Assembly: GCA_013423325.1 (NCBI GenBank)
Contig: BLJB01000064.1
Location: 310,001-374,000 of the forward strand
Direction: 5' to 3'
Source: Usnea hakonensis
Taxonomy: Eukaryota; Ascomycota; Lecanoromycetes; Lecanorales; Parmeliaceae
Length of the DNA: 64,000 bases
Below the pieces are notes generated by a model that was not told the origin of the DNA, did not search any database, and worked only from the letters and a program-made list of their open reading frames with translations. Made by a program: the position numbers and the translations under genes. This document shows, piece by piece, positions 10,412 through 20,494 of this stretch. Each line of letters begins with the position of its first letter. Within the stretch, counting starts at the first letter, position 1.

Positions 10412-12016
10412 ATGGCACAAGTCTACAACAGCGACCTTGTAAAGATTGAGTGCCACATCTCAAAAGCTCGCCACTAACAAAACCAACAGGATGCCTTCGA
10501 TCTGTACCACAAAATCCACCAGTCACCCAAGCAAACCCTTTCTATTCTTGGCGGTCCAGCTCTACCGGCCCTCGGTCATGCCATTGCTGGCTCAACTGGC
10601 GCTGCAATCTCCAACGTCTGCACATATCCACTCGCCCTCATCATCACTCGGCTCCAAATACAGCGACAACTCCGCGAGAACGCCAATTCTCCCCACCCTG
10701 AGGAATACAAGTCTGTTCAGGATGCTGCTCAGAAAATATACACCAAAGAGGGCGGCCTCAACGGCTTCTATGTTGGTGTCACGTCAGATACCTCGAAGAC
10801 GATTGCGGATTCCTTTCTTTTCTTTTTGGCCTACAATTTTCTCCGTCAGACTCGGATACAGACCTCCAAACCAGCTAGCAAATATCTCTCCGTCGTAGAC
10901 GAATTGAGCGTGGGCTTCCTGGCCGGAGCCTTTTCCAAGTTCCTTACGACACCCATTGCGAACATTGTCACTCGCAAGCAGACTTCTTCAATGCTTTCAG
11001 GTCGAAATTTAGGCAACGAAACAGATGAAGGCTCATTGCGTTCAATCGCGTTGCAGATTCGGGCAGAGAAGGGCGTGCAAGGCTTTTGGTCAGGCTATTC
11101 AGCTTCTCTGATTCTCACCTTGAACCCGTCTCTCACCTTCTTCTTCTTCGAAGCGTTGAAACGCTCACTGCTACGCAGCCAACGCCAGAACCCTTCGTCG
11201 CAGATGACCTTCTTGATGGCTGCGATCAGCAAAGCCATGGCATCAACGATTACCTACCCTTTCTCGTTGGCTAAGTCACGCCTCCAATCCTCCTCTGGCC
11301 TCAATAGACGCGAAGGCTCGTCCACCGTCAGATTGGAAGGCAATAATATACCTAAAATTGCGTCTGGCAATGTGTTCTCTGCGATTCTACACATCGCCCG
11401 GACCAACGGCCTTGGCGCGCTTTATGAAGGTCTTGGCGGAGAAGTGATGAAAGGCTTCTTCAGTCACGGAATAACAATGATCGTGAAGGAAGCGGTGCAC
11501 AAGCTTGTCGTTCAGCTCTACTATTATATTCTCAAGATGCTTAAGAAGTATCCAACCCCACAAGAATTAGCAGAATCTGTCAGAATACAAGCAGGACGAA
11601 CGGCAGATAACGCTGGCGTCCTGGTAAAATCAGCAAAGGAGCAGTCTGGCCGAATGGCAGACAATATTGGAGATTCAGCTGAGTCTGGGAAAGAACAAGC
11701 AGGGCGAGTGGCAGAGAATTTTGGACAGCGCACCAAGCAGGTAGCCGTCCGCGCCAAAACACAAGCGAGCAATATGGCACATAAATTCGAGAACTGGACA
11801 CAGGAAACGGCGACCAGTACGAAAACACAAGCAGAGCAGATATCCGATGACCTTGGAGATTGGACAGAAGAAGCAGCGGGCAGTGTGGCCGAAAATCTAG
11901 GTGATCGGACACAGCAGGTCGCGAATATGGCCAAAGAAGGTAAACAAGTTGTTAAGAAAAAGACCCAAGAAGTGGTAAGAAAGGCCAAAGACAGGATGAC
12001 GGCAGATGATACCTGA
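10412..12016 (+). CDS. Peroxisomal-type mitochondrial carrier family protein with repeat tail
   Basis: Exon 1 (10412..10438) encodes nine residues. A 51-nt intron joins it in phase to exon 2 (10490..12016), for 517 residues. The first roughly 355 residues are a carrier domain of three repeats: GSTGAAISNVCTYPLALIITRLQ, split here as GSTGAAISN then a YPLALIITRLQ signature, then TPIANIVTRKQ, then YPFSLAKSRLQ. This signature set with a Q-rich matrix helix fits the peroxisomal adenine nucleotide/CoA carrier branch (Ant1/PMP47 type), which supplies ATP or cofactors for beta-oxidation. The substrate is inferred, not shown. Unusually, residues about 366-505 form a hydrophilic tail of six or so 18-22-residue repeats (QAGRTADNAG, QSGRMADNIG, QAGRVAENFG, QAEQISDDLG, VAENLGDRTQ), like amphipathic LEA/perilipin repeats. 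Ordinary members of the family end soon after the sixth helix. Confidence 0.85.
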
Positions 12017-12542
12017 TCAGTATTGCGAACAGCACGAACTGAATACTCAACACGGCGATCAAGATATTCGGAGTAAATGCCTGATACGAAGATGCTTGCA
12101 GAGAAGAGTCTCACAACATGGAGGACGAGGAGCAGACACTGGTATGAGATGCTTTTCAAAAGTACCTCTCCGGGAGGAGCGACCCATCAATTATCGAGAT
12201 GGCGGGACCTTGTAGTCAAAGATAGGCGTCAGGTAGCGACAGCAATAGAGAAACGGCGCGAGCCAGCATTGAGCAGAGTGACAACAGATGGCACAAAACT
12301 ATAGCCATGAAAACATACCTCGACAGGCAAGATGGAAATGGGAGTTTCACAGTGAAGCAGCCATCATCATGGATGACAGACAAGCATTCAATTCATCTCA
12401 AGCATCTCAAGTAAAATTAGACACATGCCCTGTGACGCCTCCTGGGCCAAAACGCCAGTAGCAAAGATACAAATAATCTCCTTGCCATGTTCAATCATTG
12501 CTCCTCCCAGCCACGGAAAAACAACATCATCACCATAGCCAC
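12017..12542. other. Convergent 3' region, no gene assigned
   Basis: This lies between the 3' ends of the carrier and histone H4. A 75-codon plus-strand frame (12077..12304) exists but has no start context, domain or splice partner that I can support. Confidence 0.35.
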
Positions 12543-13232
<690 letters not shown>

Positions 13233-14298
13233 GATAATAGCTTAGCTGTTGTAGTGAGGGTGAAGTTGTCGATGATGTTTCGATGTAAAACCGTCCTCGT
13301 TGATGAAAAGTCGTATATTTGGATGGCGGAGAAAAAGGCGTTCTAAAAGGAAAAGAAGAACTGGGAGACGAGAGATTTAAGTACTGGGGGGCGGGCAGGA
13401 GTGATTGGCGCTAAGAAACAAGTGATGGAAACAACACCAGCGCAATTTGCTGCCTAGCGAAAATTAACAATTTTAACAGCGTTCAGAAAGCAAACGCTCA
13501 TTTTGTCACTTTGTAGGGCTGAGAATTTGGTGAGGATTTGGTCCGTTAGCGCGTTTTCGGTGATGGATTAGGTAAGCGAAAAAAACATCCGAGGTCGACC
13601 ATTTATTTAAGCCAGCGAGCTTCAGCTCCACGTTCGAAAACCCGCTATCGTTTTCTGCTATCAATGTAAGGCCAGCCTGAGCATTCTTCAAGTATATGAA
13701 GACTATCTTATCGATATGAAATTGGATTTGCTGTGCAAAAGTAGGAGCTTTCGGGTCAATGTGGCTCACTTGTCAGCGACTTCCTCATCACGGTCACTGC
13801 AAGGCTAGGTTGCTTACACACAGAGCCTCTCAACTCTCAGACTGAAAGGAGGATTGCTGCAGCCTGAGACTGCTTGACTCAGTATCCATCCGAGTCCTGA
13901 AATCCTGTTGTGGCTTGGCTGGCCCTAGTCTCGTGCCTCGCTACAGGGGAGCCCCAAGTCATTGCAATGGCGTGGGATGATGAGTCAAACCGATTGCTCT
14001 GCGCAAGACACACGACATGTTCTGTACTCAATATTCGGCACTGGTTGAGATTATGGTTACCTTGAGTACCGGTCTTGTATCACCGCGTCAACATAGCTAA
14101 AGGGCGGGTTTTGCCAAATGACAAGCAACGAGGTAGCACATGAAACATCCCATGCAGAACGGCGTGGGTGGGGCTGAGCCAAAATCCATTCACCATCATT
14201 TATGATATATTATAGCTAACATCTGAAGTCTAAGTTTTTTGTGTTGCCTGTCTCTTACCTCTGCTCTTAACCTAGCTTTGTACCTCATCTCACAGACC
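13233..14298. promoter_or_regulatory. Divergent intergenic region, H4 and GPI-protein gene
   Basis: This 1.07 kb lies between the divergent H4 and surface-protein genes. A minus-strand frame of 87 codons (13506..13769) is present but sits in the expected H4 promoter and shows no recognisable feature, so I leave it unannotated. Confidence 0.4.
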
Positions 14299-16052
14299 AT
14301 GTCGTTTTCTTTCAGAACGACATGTTGGTTCCTCTTGTTGATAGCTGAATTGATTGTGGCACCGCCAGTTGCACTTGAAGAATGTTACGATGCTAACCGT
14401 GAGCTCCCTTGAATGGTCCCTCCCTCGATTATAGGTTGAAGTAAATTAACAGATGTCGGAATTAGCGCCTGTCCTGCAGCATTACGCTCAGAATCTGTCT
14501 TGCATTGGAGCATGCTATCTCGGAGCTTCCAACCTTCAAATCATTTACTGGCCCACTGAGTCCAACACAACGAGCTCAAATAGCACTTCAGTAACAGAGG
14601 CTGCGGCACCTTCTGGTAAAGTGTCCGATGGCTTTACATTGTGAGCCTCTCTCCGTCATATTCCCGACACCAACTGACTGCATCCTAAGTACATCGCCCT
14701 CTGTGTACATAGCATACAACGGATTGGAGGCTTTTATCTCCTGCAGCTCTCGTAATGTTGCGCGAGGAAAAGCTTATAACACAACAATTGCCTATGCGCC
14801 AGCGTACTTGTCTACTTCGATTTCTGCTAGGGCCGAGCAAATCTGCGCTTTTACAGAAATCATCTACACAGAGTTGGCAAATTATCCTTACAGCGACGGA
14901 CCCAATTTAATTCTATCGCTCCCCTCTGAATTGTCCTCGGTAGATCCGGCTTGGAGTACTTGCGTTCCAAATAGTTACGGAGCCTTTGATCCGCCCTCAA
15001 CTTTACATCAGGCGACTGCTCTGACAGGCGTGCCTCCTGATCCTACATCATCGATCTATGCCACTCCCGGAGGACACGTAGGGCTTCCTTATAGTCCAGC
15101 CACCACAACATCCAGTACCTCTGAGAGTCCATCAGGTACTCCTCCAGATCCATCGTCGGGTCAAAGCAAGAATTTGAAGCCCATCGGTCCCTCAGACAAT
15201 TCACCAAATTCCACAAAGAGTAGGATTGATGAAAACGTTTCTGAAAGTGTTGACGACACAGGAGAATCACTTGGAACTGTTGACGATGTCACGAAACTAC
15301 CTCCACCCTCAAAAATCCCATATCTGCCTTTAACAAGCGAGCAGTCCATAATGCCGGATCCAAATAAAGCTGAGTCAACAGTACCTACAACCTACGCATC
15401 CATCAGCCTGGCCCAGGAATCAGGATCAATTCTACCGATTACACCTAGTGATGCGTTACTGGGCAGCTCTGCCCATGCTTCCCCACTTACTAGTGCTCTC
15501 GAAATGCCCTTCATAGTCGGCCAATCAATGACGAGATTTCCCGATGGTGAAATAGTCTTCGCCAGTCACTCGATCTCCCCTGAAAGCCACGCTACCATCG
15601 CTGGTCACCTTGTCTACGCAGGTCTATCCGACGCAGTGATAGATGGTAGCAGAGATGGTAGCAATTATGTCACCTCAAGTAGTACTACAGGAGATCTACC
15701 GCCGGAGCTCGTCACATTAGCTAATGGACTCGTTGTCAGCCCAAACGGCAGTCCAAATAGGGACCAAATAGAGACGCAGACTGTATCTTCCAACAGCCCG
15801 GCAATCACATTACCTGGTGCAGCGATTTCACGAGGCCCCTCTGGACTTAACATCGGTCCCTCAGTGCTACCATTTACAAATGTGACCGGAAGCTCCGGCA
15901 CCATCCAGCAGCTTGCAACGGGTCTTATAGCCGGAGGGAGCAACGGTTCGAACGCTGTAGCATTTACAGGGAGGAGCTCTAAATCTAAATATCACCATTC
16001 AATGATGGTCTCGGCACTTTTAGCAGTGACTATTGTGACTATTGTGTCATGA
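14299..16052 (+). CDS. Ser/Thr-rich GPI-anchored cell-surface protein
   Basis: Three exons: 14299..14398, 14466..14640 and 14690..16052, with introns of 67 and 49 nt. Choosing the acceptor at 14464-14465 rather than the one 13 nt earlier keeps the frame (ECYDANPPVLQHYAQN). The second junction restores GFTFTSPSVYIAYNGL and removes an in-frame stop. The product is 545 residues. Residues 1-26 are a signal peptide (WFLLLIAELIVAPPVAL). An N-terminal Cys-containing domain (SCIGACYLGASNLQIIYWP) follows, then about 350 residues rich in Ser, Thr and Pro, and a hydrophobic C-terminal tail (MMVSALLAVTIVTIV) ending at the stop, as expected for GPI attachment. The N-terminal domain resembles a widespread uncharacterised fungal secreted family. 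Likely cell wall or outer plasma membrane; function unknown. Confidence 0.8.
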
Positions 16053-16317
16053 GACAGAAATTACGAGGCAGAAATTGTTCCGTCGTTCCAAAAATCCAGA
16101 CGCTGTAGGGAACGTGTGAGAATGCCGCCTGAGACGGCGTCAACTATCCTCAATCACACGCAATCTCACCTGCGCCTAAAACATTCAACGTCCGCCATCT
16201 CATTCATCTTTTCCGCTCTTTGTACGCTATATGTCGAAATCGCCCCATCATACAATGAACTCTATGTATCTGTATCTCGATTAAGAACTCTTCAAATCAC
16301 CACCTGTTCAATCACGA

Positions 16318-16700
16318 TGCAGGTTCAAATGTCCAATTCTATCGACCACGGTCTTTCTCCTCCTGATCCATCTAGTCTACACTTCCTTGGTTTGCAGGCG
16401 ACAGCTCTTCCCTCTAAGCAAAAGGTATGAGCGACGATCAAGATATTTGCTCCTTTCCTGGTCCAGCTGGCCCGGACGCCCGTTCGTGCTTCACTCGCAT
16501 CCCACCAAGCCCCTCAGACTGGCAAACAGTGGAGCACATATGACCATATACTCGGGGCGGCAGTCAATACCTTTCGACGATCCTCTATCCAGGCGACACT
16601 ACGACTAAATACGGAACTCTCGGCCCAGCCTCTGCACTCGCCCACGCCAATATTTCCTCGGTTTACGCCAGAAATACTTGCTCCTCGGCGCCCCATTTGA
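16318..16700 (+). CDS. Possible small two-exon gene, weak
   Basis: A frame ending at a GTATGA donor (exon end 16424) joins in phase, over a 42-nt intron with acceptor AG at 16465-16466, to an open frame 16467..16700. The joined product is about 113 residues from the Met at 16318, or 180 from a Met at 16116. It contains PQTGKQWSTYDHILGAAVN and is Pro/Arg-rich at its end. No family is recognised, and an overlapping frame in the same stretch is also open to 16818, so chance in a stop-poor region is a real alternative. Confidence 0.2.
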
Positions 16701-17204
16701 GAGCAAACCTTAGCGGCCCTACTCTGTTTGGACATATGCCGACAGCGGAGATATCGAAAACAGCAGCTCTAGATCTCGAGGTTGAAGGGTTAATATATGC
16801 GATGTCATCCTTGATCTAACCGGTGTCACTGTTTGCAGCCTGAGCAATAGCGCAGGATAGGATAGCTTCAAGCTGGCGCCCGCACTCCCCGGGGAAAATA
16901 CAAATCCGTTTGAAAAAATGGTTGCTCCTCCTAGTTTACATGGATTAGTTATTTCGCGGTCTACATGTCGTTTCAGTGCGTTTGAGTTCCGATATGTCTT
17001 ACTTTTCGAAGAGACTGAGCGGCGTGAACAAAGTTTCTGTACTGTGTATTTGATTGTCCTGTTTACCGCCTGTCCCATGACTTGATACCTCTGGATGTCT
17101 GAAATTCTGCTGTCACCGTCTCCAAAACAATTACCACCAGCAAAAAAGGAAGAAGGCCCGCTAGCGGTGATATCAACCTGCTGCGCCCTATGAAGCTAAT
17201 TCTG
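16701..17204. other. Intergenic, no gene seen
   Basis: Only short frames without domain or splice support occur between the weak candidate gene and the 3' end of the secreted-protein gene. Confidence 0.35.
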
Positions 17205-17786
17205 CTATTCTCTCTTTGAAGGGTCTTCTTTTGAAGACGTGTAATTCACTTTTTCCGTGCCTAATCCGCATTGGAAATACCTATCCGCATCCTTTATCAA
17301 CGAAAACCACCCAGCAAGGTATGGCGGGATGGTTATGTCGTTTTCTTTCAGCACCGTCATCTGATCCATGACCTCTTCTTCTTGTTTGTAGACTACCTCA
17401 CACGTCCATTGTCTGCCTGCAGAATCTCCCTCATAGATGGCCGGTTCGCTACTGGTTTTCAACTTTTGCGCTATTGATTCGGCGCTGCCCTGGGGTTTGA
17501 GAAGGGGCTCGGAGGGGCATCCAAGCATTGAGCGTCCATGGACGACGCCGTAGAAGTACCCAGCTAGATCAGGAGTGACGGGAAATTTTTTTGATTGCAT
17601 AACCCGAATCTCTGCCAGCTGCTCGTCGATTAATTTGTTCGCCTCGTGGCAGACGAAGGGCACTAAGTCGGCTCGCAAAGCGAGAGGCGCGGGTTCGGGA
17701 GAGTCATTGTTTGCGGCGGCACGAGGTTGGGAGAGCGCGGGAGATATTGCGGTGGCTAGGAGGAGGAGGGCGGAGACGGACTTCAT
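17205..17786 (-). CDS. Small secreted protein with duplicated Cys module
   Basis: Single-exon 193-residue frame. Residues 1-19 are a clear signal peptide (MKSVSALLLLATAISPALS). The mature part has exactly four cysteines arranged as two copies of one module: Cys, about 43 residues, Cys. Both copies share a central P-x-L-A-G-aromatic-F core (TPDLAGYFYGVV and PPYLAGWFSLIK), preceded by a Gln/Glu-rich helix, and end in an aromatic or Leu residue then Cys. Each module probably closes one disulfide. The end carries an NYT N-glycosylation sequon and a Lys/Glu-rich tail. No enzyme motif is seen. Size, secretion and paired cysteines fit an effector-like or antimicrobial-type fungal protein, but that role is inference only. 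Confidence 0.82.
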   Translation of the reverse strand: MKSVSALLLLATAISPALSQPRAAANNDSPEPAPLALRADLVPFVCHEANKLIDEQLAEIRVMQSKKFPVTPDLAGYFYGVVHGRSMLGCPSEPLLKPQGSAESIAQKLKTSSEPAIYEGDSAGRQWTCEVVYKQEEEVMDQMTVLKENDITIPPYLAGWFSLIKDADRYFQCGLGTEKVNYTSSKEDPSKRE

Positions 17787-18935
17787 CTTGGAGGCGACGT
17801 GTACGTTTGGTGGGTGGACTGCAGCTTCGTGAGGGTTTATATTGCTGCGAGGGGCTTTAGGAGGGGCTTTGGCCGGACGACTGTAGGAGGAAAGTGCGAA
17901 TTAGAGAAGGAGCAGCGCATTATCAAGGAAAGATCCAGCACCAGCGAACTAGAGTGGGGACTATATAGCAACGCCGGTTCATCGAAGCTAGTGGGCCTAC
18001 AAAGGTATCACTGACAGCTGTCATAGTGGATTTCCCGTTCTCATCAGCGCCCATTTGAAACAAGCCCACTGGCCAGTGGAGTTCAAAAAGCTAATGTCTT
18101 ATTTTACGGCTATCGCAGTACCTTTGAATAACGGAGGGAGCATTGGCTGATGTTATTTAAATCTTGAAGGGCCTGGGTGCCAGCCAAATACACCCCATTG
18201 AACCAAAACCTTCACTAAGGCAAGAAAAGTGGCATATCAGTCGAACACTTCTCAAGCCCTTGCGCCATCCAAAGGGCCGTCCCAGCTCCTTCTCAGAGGC
18301 CGATTGACATTTCGGATTGGGTTGACTTTCCTTCCTGGCTCTCTTCAGGGACCACGGGCGTCAGGCAAAGGGAACCCAATCACGAGATAAAGCAAGCTTG
18401 CTCAGATCTTTGACCTTGTGGCTTGTGCACCTTTGGGTCATTTTGGTTGTGGGTGAAGTTAGCATCAGCCACATTTCTATGGATGGCGTTTTGCAGACGT
18501 CGGGGCGGAACGACTTGCATTTGGTACTGTGGAACGGTGCGCCCGGGATGGACTTTCGGAACTGGCAGGCCGGTAACAGCTCCTTGTCTTGGCAATTCGT
18601 TTTTTAGCTACTCATTTCTTCGCTACCTCTACGTACAGCACCTCATAATCCTCTTCTCCAAGTCGGTCCTATGGGTCGTGTGCACTGCTGGATTCCCGTT
18701 CGGGTCTTGCTATATGCCGGGTAGCAATCCATGATGATGGATACGAGTAAGGGCAGTCTGACCAGGACCAGCTTTAAGAAGAAATGAGAAGAAGACTCAG
18801 ACTGACAGTCAGCTCATCGTCGACTGATACACCCGCCGCCGATGTTTATCCACATGCTAAGGTCCGAGGGTCATCCAGAAGTCTATTGATTGATAAGCAA
18901 AGGACACCAATCAGCAGATCCCGTTCGACATATCA
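17787..18935. promoter_or_regulatory. Divergent intergenic region
   Basis: This 1.15 kb separates the divergent secreted-protein and DUF202 genes. Frames of 69-103 codons near 18398-18734 overlap in two registers and show no domain or signal that I can defend. Confidence 0.35.
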
Positions 18936-19436
18936 ATGTCCTCGCCATATCAAGCAACTCCCCTTCCCCCGCACCATCCCACCAACTCTCTCTCTCTCAA
19001 CCAAACCGAAATGTTCCCCCGCCTCCGCCGCCCCGTCCTCCAAAACACCGGCTCCACAGCGCGCGACCACCTCGCCTCCGAGCGCACCTTCCTCGCCTGG
19101 CTGCGCACCGGACTCGGTTTCGTAGCCCTCGGCATCGCCGTCGAAAGATTCAGCCAATTCGACCTCGCCCCTCCTCCCGCACCCCAATCCTTAGAACAAC
19201 GCAAGAAGAATACCAGCGACCAAAAAGACACATCCCAGGCTCTAGTGCTGGGCTTGCTGACGATTGGGAGCGGGAGCATCGCGTATGGGACGGCGAGATA
19301 TTTTTCGAATCTGAGGATGTTGGAGAGGGGGTTGTATAAGCCGAGTTTCTATGGTGCGGGGGCGTTGAGTGTGGCTGTTGTTGGGGTGACGGGGGCGGCG
19401 TATTGGGGGGTCAAGGGGGGGGGGAAAGAGGAATGA
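18936..19436 (+). CDS. DUF202 (YidH-like) membrane protein
   Basis: Single-exon 166-residue frame. It shows the DUF202 hallmark ARDHLASERTFLAWLRTGLG at about residues 42-61, followed by three hydrophobic segments: FLAWLRTGLGFVALGIAVE, ALVLGLLTIGSGSIAYGTA, and GAGALSVAVVGVTGAAYWGV. DUF202 proteins occur in bacteria and fungi as small inner or plasma/vacuolar membrane proteins; related domains sit at the end of vacuolar VTC subunits. Biochemical function is not established. The Met at 19011 is an alternative start that would shorten the polar N-terminus by 25 residues and still keep the whole domain. Confidence 0.88.
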   Translation: MSSPYQATPLPPHHPTNSLSLNQTEMFPRLRRPVLQNTGSTARDHLASERTFLAWLRTGLGFVALGIAVERFSQFDLAPPPAPQSLEQRKKNTSDQKDTSQALVLGLLTIGSGSIAYGTARYFSNLRMLERGLYKPSFYGAGALSVAVVGVTGAAYWGVKGGGKEE

Positions 19437-19497
19437 GGTCTGCGAAGCGAGACTTGTTTGGTGAGAATTGATATGCTTTGCTGGAGTAGGATACTCT

Positions 19498-19737
19498 CTA
19501 CGCAACCGGCTCTTCATCCGGCATCCCGTTCTCTGCTTTGCGGCTTCGCTCATCGTCACGTAGGCGAGGAAATGGATCATTCAAGGCCGAGTGACAGTGA
19601 TGGAGTCAAGATTGCAAGGAATGACGAGGTTGAGAAGTAGGAATGGACCAGAGATCAGGGGCGAAAGCCTCATAATCGACGAGAGCAACGCAGCTGACGT
19701 GGGGACTATCGACAGCAGAAGTAGTCATTGAAGGCAT
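19498..19737 (-). pseudogene. Coding-like minus-strand frame broken by one TGA
   Basis: From ATG at 19737 to TAG at 19498 the frame is 80 codons with a single internal stop, TGA at 19608..19606. Both halves have coding-like composition (VALVDYEAFAPDLWSIP before it, NDPFPRLRDDERSRKAENGM after). There is no AG between the stop and the second half that could serve as acceptor, so an intron does not remove the stop. It may be a degraded gene, a short gene ending at TGA, or chance. No family is recognised. Confidence 0.25.
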
Positions 19738-20494
19738 CGATATCGAAGTGTTGCAGCAAGCTTTGTTGAATGGGTGACGGTTGGTCGATTAGCTAGAAAC
19801 GGTGAAGGGTAGATCTGGGTTACTACGAGGTATGAGGGGGAGTTACCGACCGAAGGGTGCGTTCGGTAGTGTCTTTGTCTGTAAAGGAAGGTGATCATGT
19901 AGGTGGTAATGACTAGCCCGGGATTCATGCACTACACGAGTGATGATTGAATATGTCAAATAAAATTAATCGAAGCCCCACTGACAAGCCTTTGCTGAAA
20001 TACTTTTCAACTCATTTGACCAAGTCGTCCGAATACAATCCATCTCGGAACAGCGTGCTCGCAATGCAGAAACAGAGACCTATATGCAAGACCAAACGCC
20101 GTCGCTAGACCAACTGTGCAATCGTACAACTTTTGCACCCGTACTAAACACTACACTGTGCATGAACGGGAACAGTATGCAAGCAGGAGAAACGGTCTAT
20201 AACCAGGGATCCCTTCCCAACCAGACGACGCCTTGCGAATTGCTTGAAATGACACGCTCAAAGTACAAGACGCATGCTTGTTCTCATATTCATAATAATC
20301 TGAGACTGCGTATCCTCGTATATCGCAATCCTTTCGTTGCAGCCATCTGCGGCCGCAAAAGCTTTCTCGAATTCATCGGTTGCACTAGCATCGATGATGT
20401 AAATTTCAAAACAAGTGTTTCGTCCGTCAGACTAGGTCTTAGCAAGCGCACTTGCTAGGTTTGCCTACTCCATAGCGCTTTGGCCAGGTGACGT
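19738..20494. other. Intergenic, no gene supported
   Basis: A 124-codon plus-strand frame at 20084..20458 has no recognised domain and ends against the 3' end of the PP1-subunit gene. Nothing else stands out. Confidence 0.35.

Noticed and set aside
13506..13769. 87-codon minus-strand frame upstream of H4
   Set aside because: Lies in the expected H4 promoter and has no recognisable domain; could be chance.
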